A stretch of DNA of 64,000 bases, taken from the NCBI RefSeq assembly GCF_003173755.1, contig NZ_CP029553.1, positions 5,026,001 to 5,090,000 of the forward strand, given 5' to 3'. This document shows positions 26,574 to 36,724 of this stretch, in pieces. Source of the DNA: Methylobacterium terrae (GTDB lineage: Bacteria > Pseudomonadota > Alphaproteobacteria > Rhizobiales > Beijerinckiaceae). The translations under genes were made by a program, and so were the position numbers. The notes under the pieces are model-generated. The model had not been told where the DNA came from. It did no database searches and was given only the letters and a program-made list of their open reading frames with translations. The stretch's first letter is position 1; every line of letters begins with the position of its first letter.

Positions 26574-28397
26574 TCACGATTCCGCCGACGCCTCGCGGTG
26601 CGGCCGCAGCTCCGGGGCGCCGAGCTCCGGCTCGGCCTCGGCGACCGGCTCGGCCCGGCTCTCGGCCCGGCTCGTGTCGATGAACAGGCGCGCCTCGCCC
26701 TCGCTGAGGCCCAGGCTGCGCAGGGCGTAGAGCGCCATGCCGAACCCGACCTCGCGCTCGGCCATCAGCACCAGGCCGACCTTCTCCTCCTCGAGGTTGC
26801 GCCGCTCGGTGTCGCTGTGGGTGCGCACCACCGTGTCGATCCTCGGATTGGCCTCCCGGGCGATCTCGATCAGGCGGCGGGCCTGGTGCGCGTCCGGGCT
26901 CGCCACCACCAGGAGGCGCGCCCGCCCGATATCGGCCGCATCGAGGATCCCCGGCGCCCCGGCATCGCCGAACACCGCCGCGATGCCGGCGGCGCGCAGC
27001 TCCTCGACCCGGCGCCGGTCGCGCTCGACCACCACGAAGGGCAGTTCCCAGGTCGCCAGCGCCTTGCCGATGGCGCCCCCCACCCGGCCGTAGCCGATCA
27101 CCACCGCGTGGCCCTCGCGGCGCTTGGCGTGGGCGACGACCGCGATCGGGCTGGTTCCGCGCGCGAACCGGGCGGCGAGCGCCGGCCGGCCCTCGATGAT
27201 GCCGTTGAGGCGGCTCAGGGAGGCGAAGATCAGCGGGTTGAGGGTGATGGAGAGGAGTGAGCCGGCCAGGATCAGGTCGCGGCCCTCCGGCGGCAGCAGC
27301 TTCAGGCCGATGCCGAGGCTCGCCAGGATGAACGAGAACTCGCCGATCTGCGCCAGGCTCGCCGCGATGGTGAGCGCCGTCGAGAGCGGGTGGCGGAAGG
27401 CCAGCACGATGGCGACCGCGGCGAGCGACTTGCCGACGAGGATCACCGCCAGGGTCGCGAGCACGGCCAGCGGCTCGCGCAGCAGGATGGTCGGGTCGAA
27501 CAGCATGCCGACCGAGACGAAGAACAGGACCGCGAAGGCGTCCTGCAGCGGCAGCGAATCCGCGGCGGCCTGGTGGCTGAGATCCGATTCCGCCAGCACC
27601 ATGCCGGCGAAGAAGGCGCCGAGCGCGAAGGAGACGCCGAACAACTCCGCCGAGCCGTACGCGATGCCGAGCGCCAGCGCCAGGACCGCCAGGGTGAACA
27701 GCTCGCGCGAGCCGGTGCGGGCGGCCTGGTCGAGGATCCAGGGCACCACCCGGCGGCCGCCGGCCAGCATCAGGGCGGCGAAGGCCGCCACCTTGGCGAA
27801 GGTCAGCCCGAGGGTGAGCCAGATGTTGCCGTCGCCGGCGATGCCGTGCGCCGCGCCAGCGCTCTCGCCGCCGAGCGGCCCGGCGAGCGCCGGCAGCAGC
27901 ACCAGCGCCAGCACCATCGCCAGGTCCTCGACGATGAGCCAGCCGACGGCGATGCGGCCCTTGTCGGAATCGAGCAGGCTGCGCTCCTCGAGCGCCCGCA
28001 GCAGCACCACCGTCGAGGCGACCGAGAGGGCGAGGCCGAAGACGAGGCCCGCCCCGAGGCCCCAGCCCCAGGCGACGCTGAGCGCCAGACCCATCAGGGT
28101 GGCGACCGCGATCTGCACCACCGCGCCGGGCAGCGCGATGGCGCGCACCGACATCAGGTCGCCGATCGAGAAGTGCAGGCCGACCCCGAACATCAGCAGG
28201 ATCACGCCGATCTCGGCGAGCTGACCGGCCAGTTCCGCGTTGCCGACGAAACCCGGCGTGTGCGGGCCGACCGCGACGCCCGCGAGGAGGTATCCGACGA
28301 GAGGCGGGAGCTTGAGCCGCTGCGCGAGCATGCCGCCGACGAACGCGAAGACGAGCCCGAGGGCGATGATGGCAATCAGCTCGGAGGCGTGCGGCAC
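26574..28397 (-). CDS. Kef/YbaL-type monovalent cation:proton antiporter
   Basis: A 607-residue CPA2-family antiporter with about 12 hydrophobic helices (residues ~5-395). LPPLVGYLLAGVAVGPHTPGF and LSVASTVVLLRAL match the Kef/Ybal transport domain. A RCK/TrkA-N domain follows (about 415-535) with the NAD-binding VVIGYGRVGGAIGKAL. The C-terminal ~40 residues are acidic and variable. It exchanges K+ or Na+ for H+ at the inner membrane, perhaps for pH or electrophile stress. GTG 28397 is the start. No KefG/KefF-type ancillary gene is adjacent. Confidence 0.93.
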   Translation of the reverse strand: MPHASELIAIIALGLVFAFVGGMLAQRLKLPPLVGYLLAGVAVGPHTPGFVGNAELAGQLAEIGVILLMFGVGLHFSIGDLMSVRAIALPGAVVQIAVATLMGLALSVAWGWGLGAGLVFGLALSVASTVVLLRALEERSLLDSDKGRIAVGWLIVEDLAMVLALVLLPALAGPLGGESAGAAHGIAGDGNIWLTLGLTFAKVAAFAALMLAGGRRVVPWILDQAARTGSRELFTLAVLALALGIAYGSAELFGVSFALGAFFAGMVLAESDLSHQAAADSLPLQDAFAVLFFVSVGMLFDPTILLREPLAVLATLAVILVGKSLAAVAIVLAFRHPLSTALTIAASLAQIGEFSFILASLGIGLKLLPPEGRDLILAGSLLSITLNPLIFASLSRLNGIIEGRPALAARFARGTSPIAVVAHAKRREGHAVVIGYGRVGGAIGKALATWELPFVVVERDRRRVEELRAAGIAAVFGDAGAPGILDAADIGRARLLVVASPDAHQARRLIEIAREANPRIDTVVRTHSDTERRNLEEEKVGLVLMAEREVGFGMALYALRSLGLSEGEARLFIDTSRAESRAEPVAEAEPELGAPELRPHREASAES

Positions 28398-28563
28398 GGT
28401 CGGATCGGCTCCTCGGAATCGGCGGCGCCGCGAGGGCAGCGGCTCACTGTCCGAAGTCTAGCAGCCTTTCCGGGTTCCTGCCGTGCCGCGCCGCACGAAA
28501 AACCGCGGCAACATCCGGAAATCTCCCCGAAATCCCCGCGAGCGGGGAAGGCCGGGACCGCCC

Positions 28564-28713
28564 TCAGCGTCCCGCGGGCCGGCGGGCGGCGCCGGCAGCG
28601 CGGGGCAGACGCGGCAGGCTCGCGCGCAGGCTCGCGCCCGGCCGGGCGGCGAGCACGATGACGATCGCCCCGAGGACGGCGGAGATCATCACGAGGAGCT
28701 CGGTCGTGAACAT
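28564..28713 (-). CDS. Small single-helix membrane peptide
   Basis: A 49-residue protein with an N-terminal transmembrane helix (ELLVMISAVLGAIVIVLAA) and a basic tail. Too short for family assignment. It starts at ATG 28713 with a weak AGGG upstream and shares the strand with the antiporter. Confidence 0.4.
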   Translation of the reverse strand: MFTTELLVMISAVLGAIVIVLAARPGASLRASLPRLPRAAGAARRPAGR

Positions 28714-29011
28714 GCGGCAGCCCTGGGGTTGAGCGGACGCCGCTTTGCGGCAGTCGAAAATATCGGCGTTTCGTGCCGTTCGGACGATTGCCGACCGGCG
28801 CCGCTGCTCTAGCTCGCCGCAGGAGCGGCCGACTATGTGACATCCGGCCATGTGACAACCGGGCATGTGACATCCCGCCGTGAGGCCGCATGTTCGCGTC
28901 GGTCGCCCACGATTCCGACGCAATGGGCCGGCCTCTGGCTTCCGGCCGCGCGATGCGGCATCAGCGACGGACAGTGTTGTGCGCGGGCCGCACCAGACGA
29001 GGGTGTACAGT

Positions 29012-29599
29012 ATGAAGAAGGTCCTGACCGGGGCGCTCGTTGCCCTCGGCCTGTCGTCGGGAGCGGCGCTCGCCGCCCCGAAAGACCCGAGCGGGACGTG
29101 GTTGACCGAGGACGGCCGGGCCCGCATCCGGATCGAGAAGTGCCCGAGCCGCGCCGACCGGGTCTGCGGCTACGCCGTCTGGCTCAAGACCCCCAACGAC
29201 GACAAGGGCCAGCCGCGGGTCGACTTCAAGAACACCGACGCCAAGAAGCGCAGCCGACCCTCGCTCGGCCACCAGCTCATCATGGGGCTCAAACCCAACG
29301 CGGATAACCGTTACGAGGGGCAGATCTACAACGCCGACGACGGCAAGCTCTACGACGTCTCGATCTGGACCGAGGAGCCGGGCGAGCTCAACGTCCGGGG
29401 CTGCCTGATGGGCTTCCTGTGCGGATCGCAGACCTGGACCCGCGTGAACGACACGCTGCCCGGTCAGCTCACCGCCCCGACCGGCGCCCCGAACGGCCCG
29501 CGGCCGGACGCGGAATGGGCTGCGGCGCCCAAGGCCGCCCCGGCCTCGGCCCCGGCCGCCGCCAAGCCCACCGCTCCGGCGGCGGCGCCCAAGCCCTGA
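29012..29599 (+). CDS. DUF2147-domain secreted protein
   Basis: A 195-residue protein. Signal peptide 1-21 (ALAA|P) is followed by a DUF2147 domain (about 25-140), recognised by DPSGTWLTEDGRARIRIEKC, CGYAVWL and NVRGCLMGFLCGSQTW. Two Cys pairs may form disulfides. The tail is Pro/Ala-rich (KAAPASAPAAAKPTAPAA). It is probably periplasmic or outer-membrane associated, of unknown function. ATG 29012 was preferred because a GAGGG lies upstream and the signal peptide starts there. Ends before a strong terminator. Confidence 0.88.
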   Translation: MKKVLTGALVALGLSSGAALAAPKDPSGTWLTEDGRARIRIEKCPSRADRVCGYAVWLKTPNDDKGQPRVDFKNTDAKKRSRPSLGHQLIMGLKPNADNRYEGQIYNADDGKLYDVSIWTEEPGELNVRGCLMGFLCGSQTWTRVNDTLPGQLTAPTGAPNGPRPDAEWAAAPKAAPASAPAAAKPTAPAAAPKP

Positions 29600-29630
29600 G
29601 CGCGGGGACCTGACCCCGCAATCGCGACCC

Positions 29631-29651
29631 GGCCCCGCACGATGCGGGGCC
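29631..29651. repeat. GC-rich hairpin after the DUF2147 gene
   Basis: GGCCCCGCA, a CGA loop, TGCGGGGCC, with no T-run. It could be an mRNA end-stabilising hairpin. Confidence 0.5.
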
Positions 29652-29699
29652 GCGGCCTAACCCGTCCCCCCGATCGGGGCCGGCGCACCGTTCGTCAAA

Positions 29700-29737
29700 G
29701 GGCACCCGTCGGCCGCGACGGGTGCCCTTCTTCGTTT
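29700..29737 (+). terminator. Rho-independent terminator
   Basis: GGGCACCCGTCG, a GCCG loop, CGACGGGTGCCC, then TTCTTCGTTT. It should end transcription of the DUF2147 gene. Confidence 0.8.
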
Positions 29738-30133
29738 CCAGAGCCGCGATCGGCAAATACATCTTCAGGTTGCATCGTTCGATCGAACGAGCTTGTTCCG
29801 GCCCTGCTACCGGCGGGGAGGAATCGGAAGCGTCTTACAACTTCAAGTATTGTTTCTTAGTTTGTGCCGCTGTGCGCCATCCCTTGCGTCATCCTGGTGG
29901 CTCATGAGGCTTAGGCCGAACGCCCTGGCCAGCCTGAAAATCAAAGATTGAGGAAATATTCCTTATACAACCACCCATCGCCGTGACAGAACTTGGGTTG
30001 GAAGCAGCGTCCGTCCCTCAAACGGGTGACGTACGCTATCGGTTGACGCACTCTACTCGCGAATTAAAAATTTTCATTGACTGTTAGGGATTTTGCCCAC
30101 ATGTGCAAAGAAGTATTCCATGAGGGGGAACTC
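29738..30133. other. AT-rich upstream region of the first MucR-like gene
   Basis: About 400 bp with clearly lower GC than its surroundings. A candidate -35 TTGACG (30043-30048) lies about 17 bases before AAAAAT (30066-30071). MucR-type proteins bind AT-rich DNA and usually repress their own gene, so autoregulation here is plausible. Confidence 0.5.
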
Positions 30134-30631
30134 ATGAGCGCCGACGAGCAGGCATCGACCTCGGACCTGATCAATCTTTCGGCCGACATCGTGTCGGCCT
30201 ACGTGTCGAAGAACTCTGTGCCGGTCGGGGAGCTTGCGAGCCTCATCGCCTCCGTGCACGCCTCGCTCGAGCGCGTGGCCGCGCCGCCGGCACCCGAGCC
30301 CGAGAAGCCCGCGCCGCCGGTCCCGATCCGCAAGACCGTCACCCCGGACCACATCATCAGCCTGGAGGACGGCAAGCCGTACAAGTCGCTCAAGCGCCAC
30401 CTGACGACTCGCGGTCTGACGCCGGACCAGTACCGGCAGAAGTGGGGCCTGCCGCACGACTACCCGATGGTTGCCGCGACCTACGCCGCCCAGCGCTCGG
30501 AACTCGCCAAGAGTCTCGGTCTCGGCCAGATCCGGCGCGACCGCGCGGCCGCGGCCCGGCTCGCGGCGGAGAGTACCGGCGAGGGCGAGAAGGCTCCGGC
30601 CCGCCGCGGTCGCCCGCGCAAAGGCGAGTGA
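30134..30631 (+). CDS. MucR/Ros-family regulator lacking zinc ligands
   Basis: A 165-residue MucR/Ros-type protein. The N-terminal oligomerisation region contains LSADIVSAYVSKNSVPVGELA, and the DNA-binding core contains EDGKPYKSLKRHLTTRGLTP and YRQKWGLPHDYPMVAATYAA. Where Ros has Cys, Cys, His, His, this protein has Ser, Asp, His, Arg, so the zinc site is missing. Related proteins act as H-NS-like binders of AT-rich DNA controlling surface polysaccharides, motility and symbiosis or virulence genes. The C-terminal tail is basic (RRGRPRKGE). ATG 30134 has GAGGGGG upstream; ATG 30101 is an alternative. Confidence 0.9.
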   Translation: MSADEQASTSDLINLSADIVSAYVSKNSVPVGELASLIASVHASLERVAAPPAPEPEKPAPPVPIRKTVTPDHIISLEDGKPYKSLKRHLTTRGLTPDQYRQKWGLPHDYPMVAATYAAQRSELAKSLGLGQIRRDRAAAARLAAESTGEGEKAPARRGRPRKGE

Positions 30632-30929
30632 GGGGAGAAGGGGCGGCCGAGGGCCCGCGGGAAGCGAGCCCCCTGCGCCGTCCGGTCCGGATCGCTCCGC
30701 ACGCCTGAGCGAGGCCGCGTCGCGCGGAGCGCGGCGCGGCCGCACGCGGGCGATCGCATCCCGGTCGGGATCGCGGGGGCGGCCCGGAACGCGAAACCCC
30801 CGCCGGGGCCTCGCGCGGCACGAGAGCCGCGGGGTCCGACGGGGGTTGCGAGAAGGGACGGTTCCCATGACGGGAACCGGAATGCCTGCCGATCCGGCAG
30901 CCCGCCTACTTGCCGGCCTACTTGCCGGC
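30632..30929. other. Convergent intergenic region between the MucR-like and DUF6481 genes
   Basis: About 300 bp without a gene. It contains the long hairpin at 30795-30847 and short GC palindromes. Confidence 0.5.
30795..30847 (-). terminator. Terminator of the DUF6481 gene
   Basis: A long imperfect hairpin (outer AACCCCCG / CGGGGGTT) that on the minus strand is followed by TTTCGCGTT. It may also stop transcripts from the MucR-like gene on the plus strand. Confidence 0.6.
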
Positions 30930-30940
30930 CTACTTGCGGC
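30905..30940. repeat. 12-bp tandem repeat over a stop codon
   Basis: CCTACTTGCCGG occurs twice, then a variant third copy. On the minus strand each unit holds AAG-TAG in the DUF6481 frame, so the gene ends in three in-frame copies of Lys-stop. Confidence 0.85.
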
Positions 30941-31277
30941 GCGCCTTGCGGGCGGCGTAGCGGGCGTCGCGGGCGGCCTTGCGCTCGGCCTCCATGGCCG
31001 CCTCGCGCTCGGCCGCGTCGGCCGCGTCGCGCTCGGCCCGGGCCTTGGCCTCGGCCTCCTCGGCGGCGCGGCGCTCGGCCTCGGCCTGCTTGGCCGCCTC
31101 GCGCTCGGCGGCGCGGGAGGCGCGGGCCTCGGCGATCTTCTGCCGCTCCGCCAGCCGGGCCTGGACCTCCGGGTCCTCCGTGCTGGGCCGAGCCCGGAAC
31201 TTCTCCAGCAGGGCCTTCTTCGCGTCCGCGGACGTGCTCCGCCGGTCGTTGAAGTTCTGGTCCTTGAAGCCGGCCAT
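30930..31277 (-). CDS. DUF6481-family helical protein
   Basis: A 115-residue protein. The start [20 protein letters not shown] and [22 protein letters not shown] are typical of DUF6481. The rest is one long Ala/Glu/Arg/Lys coiled-coil helix ending [14 protein letters not shown]. Small soluble proteins of this kind are common in Hyphomicrobiales, and their function is unknown. ATG 31277 is the family start. Divergent from the HD-GYP regulator gene. Confidence 0.85.
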   Translation of the reverse strand: MAGFKDQNFNDRRSTSADAKKALLEKFRARPSTEDPEVQARLAERQKIAEARASRAAEREAAKQAEAERRAAEEAEAKARAERDAADAAEREAAMEAERKAARDARYAARKARRK

Positions 31278-31582
31278 CGTGTTGGTCTCGTCTGTCCTGC
31301 GTGAGAAGGCGCGCCTGTCGCTCAGGCCGCGCCGGGATCCGTGCTGGGCTGCACCGCACCCGCTCCTCGGAGCGAGGTGCCTTCGCACGTGCTCTAGCGC
31401 CGCCGGCGTCCGGATTCAAAGCCAAAGACGCCGCAAGCGGTCCGCCAACCACCGGAACCTTGCCGCGGAACCCGGCGCGGAGCCCGCCCGTCGCGCGAAA
31501 TCGCGGTGGGCGGGGAGGGGATTGTCAAGGTTTCGCCACCATCATCACCGGGCGGCGGCGCACTCTCGCCGGAGGAGACCTC
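31278..31582. other. Divergent promoter region of the DUF6481 and HD-GYP genes
   Basis: About 305 bp, no gene. Must hold both promoters; no clear boxes were fixed. Confidence 0.4.
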
Positions 31583-32629
31583 ATGCGTGCGATCGTCCTC
31601 GACGATGCGGAGCTGAACAACCTGCTGATGCTCGAGGCGCTGCGTCCGATCCCGGATTGCCGGCCGCAGAGCTTCACCCGGCCCGCCGACGCCCTCGCCT
31701 TCGCCGAAGCCCATGCCGACGAGATCGGCATCGTGCTCACCGATTACGAGATGCCGGGCATGGACGGCCTCGCGGTGATCCGGGCCCTGCGGGCGCTTCC
31801 GGGCTTCGCCCACGTGCCGATCGTGATGGTGACGAGCTTCGACCAGCGTGCCCTACGCCGCTCGGCCCTGGAAGCGGGCGCCACCGACTTCGTCAACAAG
31901 CCCTGCGACCCGGTCGAGATCCGGGCCCGCGTCACCAACCTGCTGGCGCTCCGCCGCGCCCATCGGAGCGAGCGGGCCCACGCCGCGCGCCTTGCCGAGG
32001 AGGTCGCCGCCGCGGTGGCCCAGGTGGAGGCGCGCGAGCGCGAGATCGTCAACGTGCTGATGCGCGCGGCCGAGCACCGCGACACCGATACCGGCGACCA
32101 CGTCGCCCGGGTGGCGAACTACACCGCCCTGATCGCCGAGGCCCTCGGCCTGCCGCCCGACCAGTGCCGGCGGATCAGCCTCGCCTCGACGATGCACGAC
32201 GTCGGCAAGATCGCGATCCCCGACGCGATCCTGCTCAAGCCCGGCCCCCTGACCAGCGAGGAGCGCCGCGAGATGGAGCGCCACGCCGAGCGGGGCGCCC
32301 GGATCCTCGCCAACAGTTCCTCCGACGTGGTGCGGCTCGCCGCCGAGATCGCCGTGAGCCACCACGAGCGCTGGGACGGCAAGGGCTATCCCAGCGGCCT
32401 GTCCGGCGCCGACATCCCGCTCCCCGGCCGCATCGTCGCGGTGGCGGACGTGTTCGACGCCCTGACCAGCGACCGGCCCTACAAGCGCGCCTGGACCCTC
32501 GAGGCCACGCACGCCTTCCTGCTGCGCGAGGCGGGCGCGCATTTCGATCCGGCGGTGGTCGAGGCCTTCCTCTCCCGCTGGGACGTCGTCGTGGACCTGG
32601 TCGGCCAGGCCGCGAGCCGGGCCGCCTGA
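31583..32629 (+). CDS. HD-GYP response regulator, RpfG type
   Basis: A 348-residue response regulator. The receiver domain (1-120) has Asp54 as phospho-acceptor ([12 protein letters not shown]) and the Lys in [10 protein letters not shown] helical linker leads to an HD-GYP domain (about 150-340): His205-Asp206 in STMHDVGK and [11 protein letters not shown] (about 260-270). HD-GYP proteins usually hydrolyse cyclic-di-GMP, lowering it to favour motility or virulence programs. An optimal GGAGGAGACCTC precedes ATG 31583. The hybrid kinase starts 14 bp after its stop, so the two are probably cognate partners. Confidence 0.94.
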   Translation: MRAIVLDDAELNNLLMLEALRPIPDCRPQSFTRPADALAFAEAHADEIGIVLTDYEMPGMDGLAVIRALRALPGFAHVPIVMVTSFDQRALRRSALEAGATDFVNKPCDPVEIRARVTNLLALRRAHRSERAHAARLAEEVAAAVAQVEAREREIVNVLMRAAEHRDTDTGDHVARVANYTALIAEALGLPPDQCRRISLASTMHDVGKIAIPDAILLKPGPLTSEERREMERHAERGARILANSSSDVVRLAAEIAVSHHERWDGKGYPSGLSGADIPLPGRIVAVADVFDALTSDRPYKRAWTLEATHAFLLREAGAHFDPAVVEAFLSRWDVVVDLVGQAASRAA

Positions 32630-32643
32630 GGGAGACGGGCGCC

Positions 32644-35634
32644 GTGACCACCGGGACGAGGCGTGCGCGGGAGCAACGAGACCCGCTGGAGGCGCCGGAG
32701 GAAGCGGGGCAGAACCGCGGCCTGCGGGCCCGGCTGATCGGCGTGCCGGACGGGGAGACTTCGGCCCCCTCGACGCCCGCTGCCAGACGCGGCGAGGCCC
32801 GCGATCCCGGGATGCGCGACCCCGTCGGCGGAATCTCCGACGCGGACCCCGGCGCGAAGCCGCGTCCGGTCGGCCGCCTGCGCCTGCGACGTCGGCGCCC
32901 GACGAAGCCGGCAGTTGCCGCTCCCGCCGCTCCGGCGCGGGCGAGCGCGAGCCTCGCGGTCCGCCTCGGCCGGGCGGTGCTCGGCGCGGTCATCGTCGCG
33001 CTCGCCGCCGGCACGGCGATCGGCGCCTGGTCCGAGGTCAACCTCTACGGCGCCGACACCCGCCGGTCGCTGAAGGGCCTCGCCGCCGTCTTCGCCGCCT
33101 CCTCCGCCGGGGCGGCCGCCGCGGACGACGCGGCCGGCGCCCACGCGGCGCTGCGCGCGATCGCCCGCCAGGAGGGGATCGTCTATGCCGGGCTCACGCG
33201 CCCGGACGGCTCGGCGCTGGCAGAGCAGGGCACCGGGCTGCGGCTCGCCGGCGACCTCGACCTCGACCAGGGCGACAGCATCACGCCGCTCGCCCTCCTC
33301 ATGGCCCACACCGTCAAGGTCAGCGTGCCGGTGGTGGAGAATGCCCGCGTGGTCGGGCAGGTGACCCTGATCGCCGACACCGCGAACCTCGTCGACCGCC
33401 TCTGGAAGGTGGTGCGCAACGCCCTCATGGCGGCGGCCCTCGCCATGGTGGTGGGCTTCGCGGTGGCCTGGCGCGTCGGCCGCGCCCTGACCCGGCCGCT
33501 CTCCGCGCTCGCCCGCACGATGGACGCCGTGCGCGAGAACCACGACTACGCCCGCCGCGCCGACCTGCCGTCCGGCACCGCCTCCGCCGACGAGGTCGGC
33601 CGGCTGGCGACGAGCTTCAACGGCCTCATCGACGCGGTGCGCGAGCGCGACCACCGCCTCGTCGAGCACCAGGGCCGGCTGGAGCAGGAGGTGAGCGAGC
33701 GCACCCACGACCTCAGCGAGGCCAAGGAGGCGGCGGAGGCCGCCAACAGCGCCAAGTCGTCGTTCCTGGCGACGATGAGCCACGAGATCCGCACGCCGAT
33801 GAACGGCATGCTGGTGATGGCCGAGCTCCTGGCCGCCGCCGACCTGCCGGCGCGCCAGCGCCACTACGCCGAGGTGATCGCCCGCTCAGGGCAAAGCCTG
33901 CTCGCGATCATCAACGACATCCTGGACTTCGCCAAGGTCGAGGCCGGCAAGCTCACCCTGGAGCGCATCCCCCTCGACCCCGCCGAGGTCGCCGACACCG
34001 TCGTCACCCTGTTCGGCGAGCGGGCCCGGGCGAAGGGGCTCGACCTCGCGGCGGTCGTCGGGCCGGACGTGCCGCGCGCGATCGCCGGCGATCCGGTGCG
34101 GCTCGGCCAGGTGCTCGGCAACTTCGTCAACAACGCCCTGAAATTCACCGAGGCCGGCCACGTCCTGGTGCGGATCGAGACCCGCGACGGGGGCGGGACG
34201 TTGCGCCTGAGCGTGTCCGATACCGGCATCGGCATCCCGGCCGAGACCCTGCCGACGATCTTCTCCGCCTTCTCGCAGGCCGACGGCTCGACGACCCGGC
34301 GCTTCGGCGGCACCGGCCTCGGCCTGTCGATCGCCGAGCGCCTCGTCGCCGCGATGGGCGGGCGGATCGGCGTCGAGAGCGAGGTCGGCCGGGGCTCGAC
34401 CTTCTGGGCCGAGATCCCGGTCGAGGTCCCGGTGGGCATGCTGGCCGCGGCCGAGCCTCCGCGGCGCGAGCCGGGCATCGTGCCCGCGGTGGTGCTCGCG
34501 GTCGCGGGGCCCGCGACGGGCCTGGCCCTGGCGGAGAGCCTGATCGCCGCCGGCTTCGCGCCCGGGCAGGCGGGGGAGGGCGCGCACCACATCGTCGAGG
34601 CCCGCGACCTCGCCCGGGCCGGATGCCGTCCCGCGGGCGCGGGCCGCGTCCTCGCCCTCGCGCCGATGGGCGAGCCGAGCGGGGCCGCCGTCCTGTCGTC
34701 GCGCCTCGCCGACGCCCTGCTGCGCTGGCCGCTGGCGCAAGGGGAATGGCGCCCGGCCCTGGCGGCGCTCGCCGCCGGCGGGAGCCTTTCGGGCATCGGG
34801 GCCGAGGCCGGCCCGGTCGCGGCCCTGCCGCGCTTCCCCGGCGCCCGGGTGCTGGTCGCGGACGACAACCCGGTCAATCGCGAGGTCGCGGTCGAGGCGC
34901 TGGGCCGCCTCGGCGTGACCCGCGTCACGACCGTGGAGGACGGCTACCAGGCGCTCGAGGCGGCGCGCGACGGCGGGTTCGACCTGATCCTGATGGACGG
35001 CAGCATGCCGGTCCTCGACGGCTTCGACGCCGCCCGGGCGATCCGGCAATGGGAAGCCGCGGAAGGACTGGCCCGCACCTACATCGCGGCGGCGACCGCC
35101 CACGTCGTCGGCACCGCCGCCGAGGCGTGGCGCGAGGCCGGGATGGACGGCATGCTCGCCAAGCCCTTCACCCTCGGCGATCTCGCCCGCACCCTCGCGG
35201 CGGCCGTCGGCGAGGCCGGGGCGGCGCCGGAGTTCGAGGCGGAGCCGGCGGGGCCGGCCGCGTCGCTTCTCGACGCCGACACCCTGGCGGGGCTCGCCGA
35301 GATGGCGGAGGGCTCGGGCTCGGCCTTCGTCGAGCGGATACTCGGCCTGTTCACCGCCCACGCTCCCGACGGGCTGGCCGCGCTGCGGGCGGCCGCCGAT
35401 GCCGACGCCGCGGGCCGGGCCGCCCACGGGCTCAAGTCGATGAGCCTCAACGTCGGCGCCGCGTCCCTCGCCGCGCGCCTGCGGGAGATAGAGCACGCCG
35501 CCCGGGTCGACGGAGTGGTGCCCGACGAGGCGGCGCTCGCCCCGCTCGAAGGCCTGCTCGCAGACACGATCGCGGCCCTGCACGGGCATTTCGGCCTCCC
35601 GGCCCCCGCGATCCCCCTCCGCGACGCGGCGTGA
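32644..35634 (+). CDS. Hybrid histidine kinase with receiver and HPt domains
   Basis: A 996-residue membrane sensor. An Arg-rich cytosolic lead (1-95) precedes a first helix near 100-120, a periplasmic domain (~120-255) and a second helix (about 260-280). A HAMP and short coil follow, then the HisKA domain with His380 in [10 protein letters not shown] and the ATPase with [20 protein letters not shown] and [13 protein letters not shown] degenerate receiver-like stretch (about 610-700) is followed by an intact receiver with Asp785 ([12 protein letters not shown]) and a C-terminal HPt with His928 (AAHGLKSMS). It can run the full His-Asp-His-Asp relay to the neighbouring HD-GYP regulator. GTG 32644, with GGGAG upstream, is the likely start. 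Confidence 0.92.
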   Translation: MTTGTRRAREQRDPLEAPEEAGQNRGLRARLIGVPDGETSAPSTPAARRGEARDPGMRDPVGGISDADPGAKPRPVGRLRLRRRRPTKPAVAAPAAPARASASLAVRLGRAVLGAVIVALAAGTAIGAWSEVNLYGADTRRSLKGLAAVFAASSAGAAAADDAAGAHAALRAIARQEGIVYAGLTRPDGSALAEQGTGLRLAGDLDLDQGDSITPLALLMAHTVKVSVPVVENARVVGQVTLIADTANLVDRLWKVVRNALMAAALAMVVGFAVAWRVGRALTRPLSALARTMDAVRENHDYARRADLPSGTASADEVGRLATSFNGLIDAVRERDHRLVEHQGRLEQEVSERTHDLSEAKEAAEAANSAKSSFLATMSHEIRTPMNGMLVMAELLAAADLPARQRHYAEVIARSGQSLLAIINDILDFAKVEAGKLTLERIPLDPAEVADTVVTLFGERARAKGLDLAAVVGPDVPRAIAGDPVRLGQVLGNFVNNALKFTEAGHVLVRIETRDGGGTLRLSVSDTGIGIPAETLPTIFSAFSQADGSTTRRFGGTGLGLSIAERLVAAMGGRIGVESEVGRGSTFWAEIPVEVPVGMLAAAEPPRREPGIVPAVVLAVAGPATGLALAESLIAAGFAPGQAGEGAHHIVEARDLARAGCRPAGAGRVLALAPMGEPSGAAVLSSRLADALLRWPLAQGEWRPALAALAAGGSLSGIGAEAGPVAALPRFPGARVLVADDNPVNREVAVEALGRLGVTRVTTVEDGYQALEAARDGGFDLILMDGSMPVLDGFDAARAIRQWEAAEGLARTYIAAATAHVVGTAAEAWREAGMDGMLAKPFTLGDLARTLAAAVGEAGAAPEFEAEPAGPAASLLDADTLAGLAEMAEGSGSAFVERILGLFTAHAPDGLAALRAAADADAAGRAAHGLKSMSLNVGAASLAARLREIEHAARVDGVVPDEAALAPLEGLLADTIAALHGHFGLPAPAIPLRDAA

Positions 35635-35740
35635 GGCTGCGAGACATCGTCGCGGGCGGGCCGGACCCATCCGGCCATTCTCGGCGTTACTCCGGTCAGC
35701 CACGGCCACGCTCGCCGGGCGGCGGGAGCGCGACACCATC

Positions 35741-36724
35741 ATGGCACACGAGAGCAGCGGCGCGATCTACACCGCGGCCGGCGCGAACCTGGCGATCGCC
35801 GCGGCGAAGTTCCTCGGCGCCTTCCTCACCGGCTCCTCGGCGATGCTGGCCGAGGGCGTCCACTCGGTGGTCGACACCGCCAACCAGATCCTGCTCCTCG
35901 TCGGCCTGAAGCGGGCGCAGCGGCCGGCGGATGCCCGCTTCCCGTTCGGCTACGGCCGCGAGGTCTACTTCTACGCCTTCCTGGTCGCCCTGCTGATCTT
36001 CCTCGGCGGCGGCGCCTTCGCGGTCTACGAGGGCATCCACAAGCTCCAGCATCCGGAGCCTGCCGCCGACGCGGTGATCCTCGGGCGCACCATCCCGGGC
36101 TTCGTCGTCAACCTGGCCATCCTCGGCTTCGCGGTGCTCGCCGAGGGCTATTCATGCTTCGTCGCCCTCAAGGCGTTCTGGGGCGAGAAGGGCGAGCGGC
36201 CGCCGATCACCGCGGTGCGCCGCAGCAAGGACCCGGCCCTGTTCACGGTGCTGGTGGAGGATGTGGCGGCGCTCGCCGGCCTCGTCGTGGCGCTGGCCGG
36301 CGTGATCCTGGCCGAGACGCTGAAGCAACCCGCCTTCGACGGCGCCGCCTCGATCGTGATCGGCCTGATCCTGATCGGCATGGCGATCTTCCTGATGATC
36401 GAGACCCACGGCCTGCTCGTCGGCGAGGCGGCGGAGCCCGAACTGGTCGCCGGCCTGCACGAGATCGTGCGGTCCGAGCGCGGGGTGGAGCACGTCAACG
36501 AGGTGCTGACCCAGCATCTCGGTCCGGCCGACATCCTGGTCAACGTCAGCCTCGACATCGACGACGCGCTCACCGGCGGCGAGGTCGAGGGGCTGGTCGG
36601 CCGCCTCGAGAAGCGGATGAAGGCCCTGAGCCCCAAGGTCCGCCGCGTCTTCGTCGAGATCCAGGCCCGCCAGGACTCGGCGTCACGCCGGCCGGACCGG
36701 CTGCAGGCGGAGCCGGCCGCCTGA
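35741..36724 (+). CDS. Cation diffusion facilitator (zinc-type) transporter
   Basis: A 327-residue CDF-family metal exporter with six hydrophobic helices, a short His-poor loop and a C-terminal cytosolic metal-sensing domain (about 215-300). The first metal motif is HSVVDT (helix 2), and helix 5 reads VLVEDVAALAG, where the usual HxxxD is replaced by Glu-Asp as in the ZnT9-like branch. The metal may be Zn2+, Mn2+, Co2+ or Fe2+. Start ATG 35741. It follows the kinase gene by ~105 bp on the same strand but probably has its own promoter. Confidence 0.88.
   Translation: MAHESSGAIYTAAGANLAIAAAKFLGAFLTGSSAMLAEGVHSVVDTANQILLLVGLKRAQRPADARFPFGYGREVYFYAFLVALLIFLGGGAFAVYEGIHKLQHPEPAADAVILGRTIPGFVVNLAILGFAVLAEGYSCFVALKAFWGEKGERPPITAVRRSKDPALFTVLVEDVAALAGLVVALAGVILAETLKQPAFDGAASIVIGLILIGMAIFLMIETHGLLVGEAAEPELVAGLHEIVRSERGVEHVNEVLTQHLGPADILVNVSLDIDDALTGGEVEGLVGRLEKRMKALSPKVRRVFVEIQARQDSASRRPDRLQAEPAA

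Noticed and set aside
30134-30631. First MucR-like protein as a broken pseudogene
   Set aside because: The frame and length are intact and a second copy keeps the same substitutions, so it is probably functional rather than decayed.
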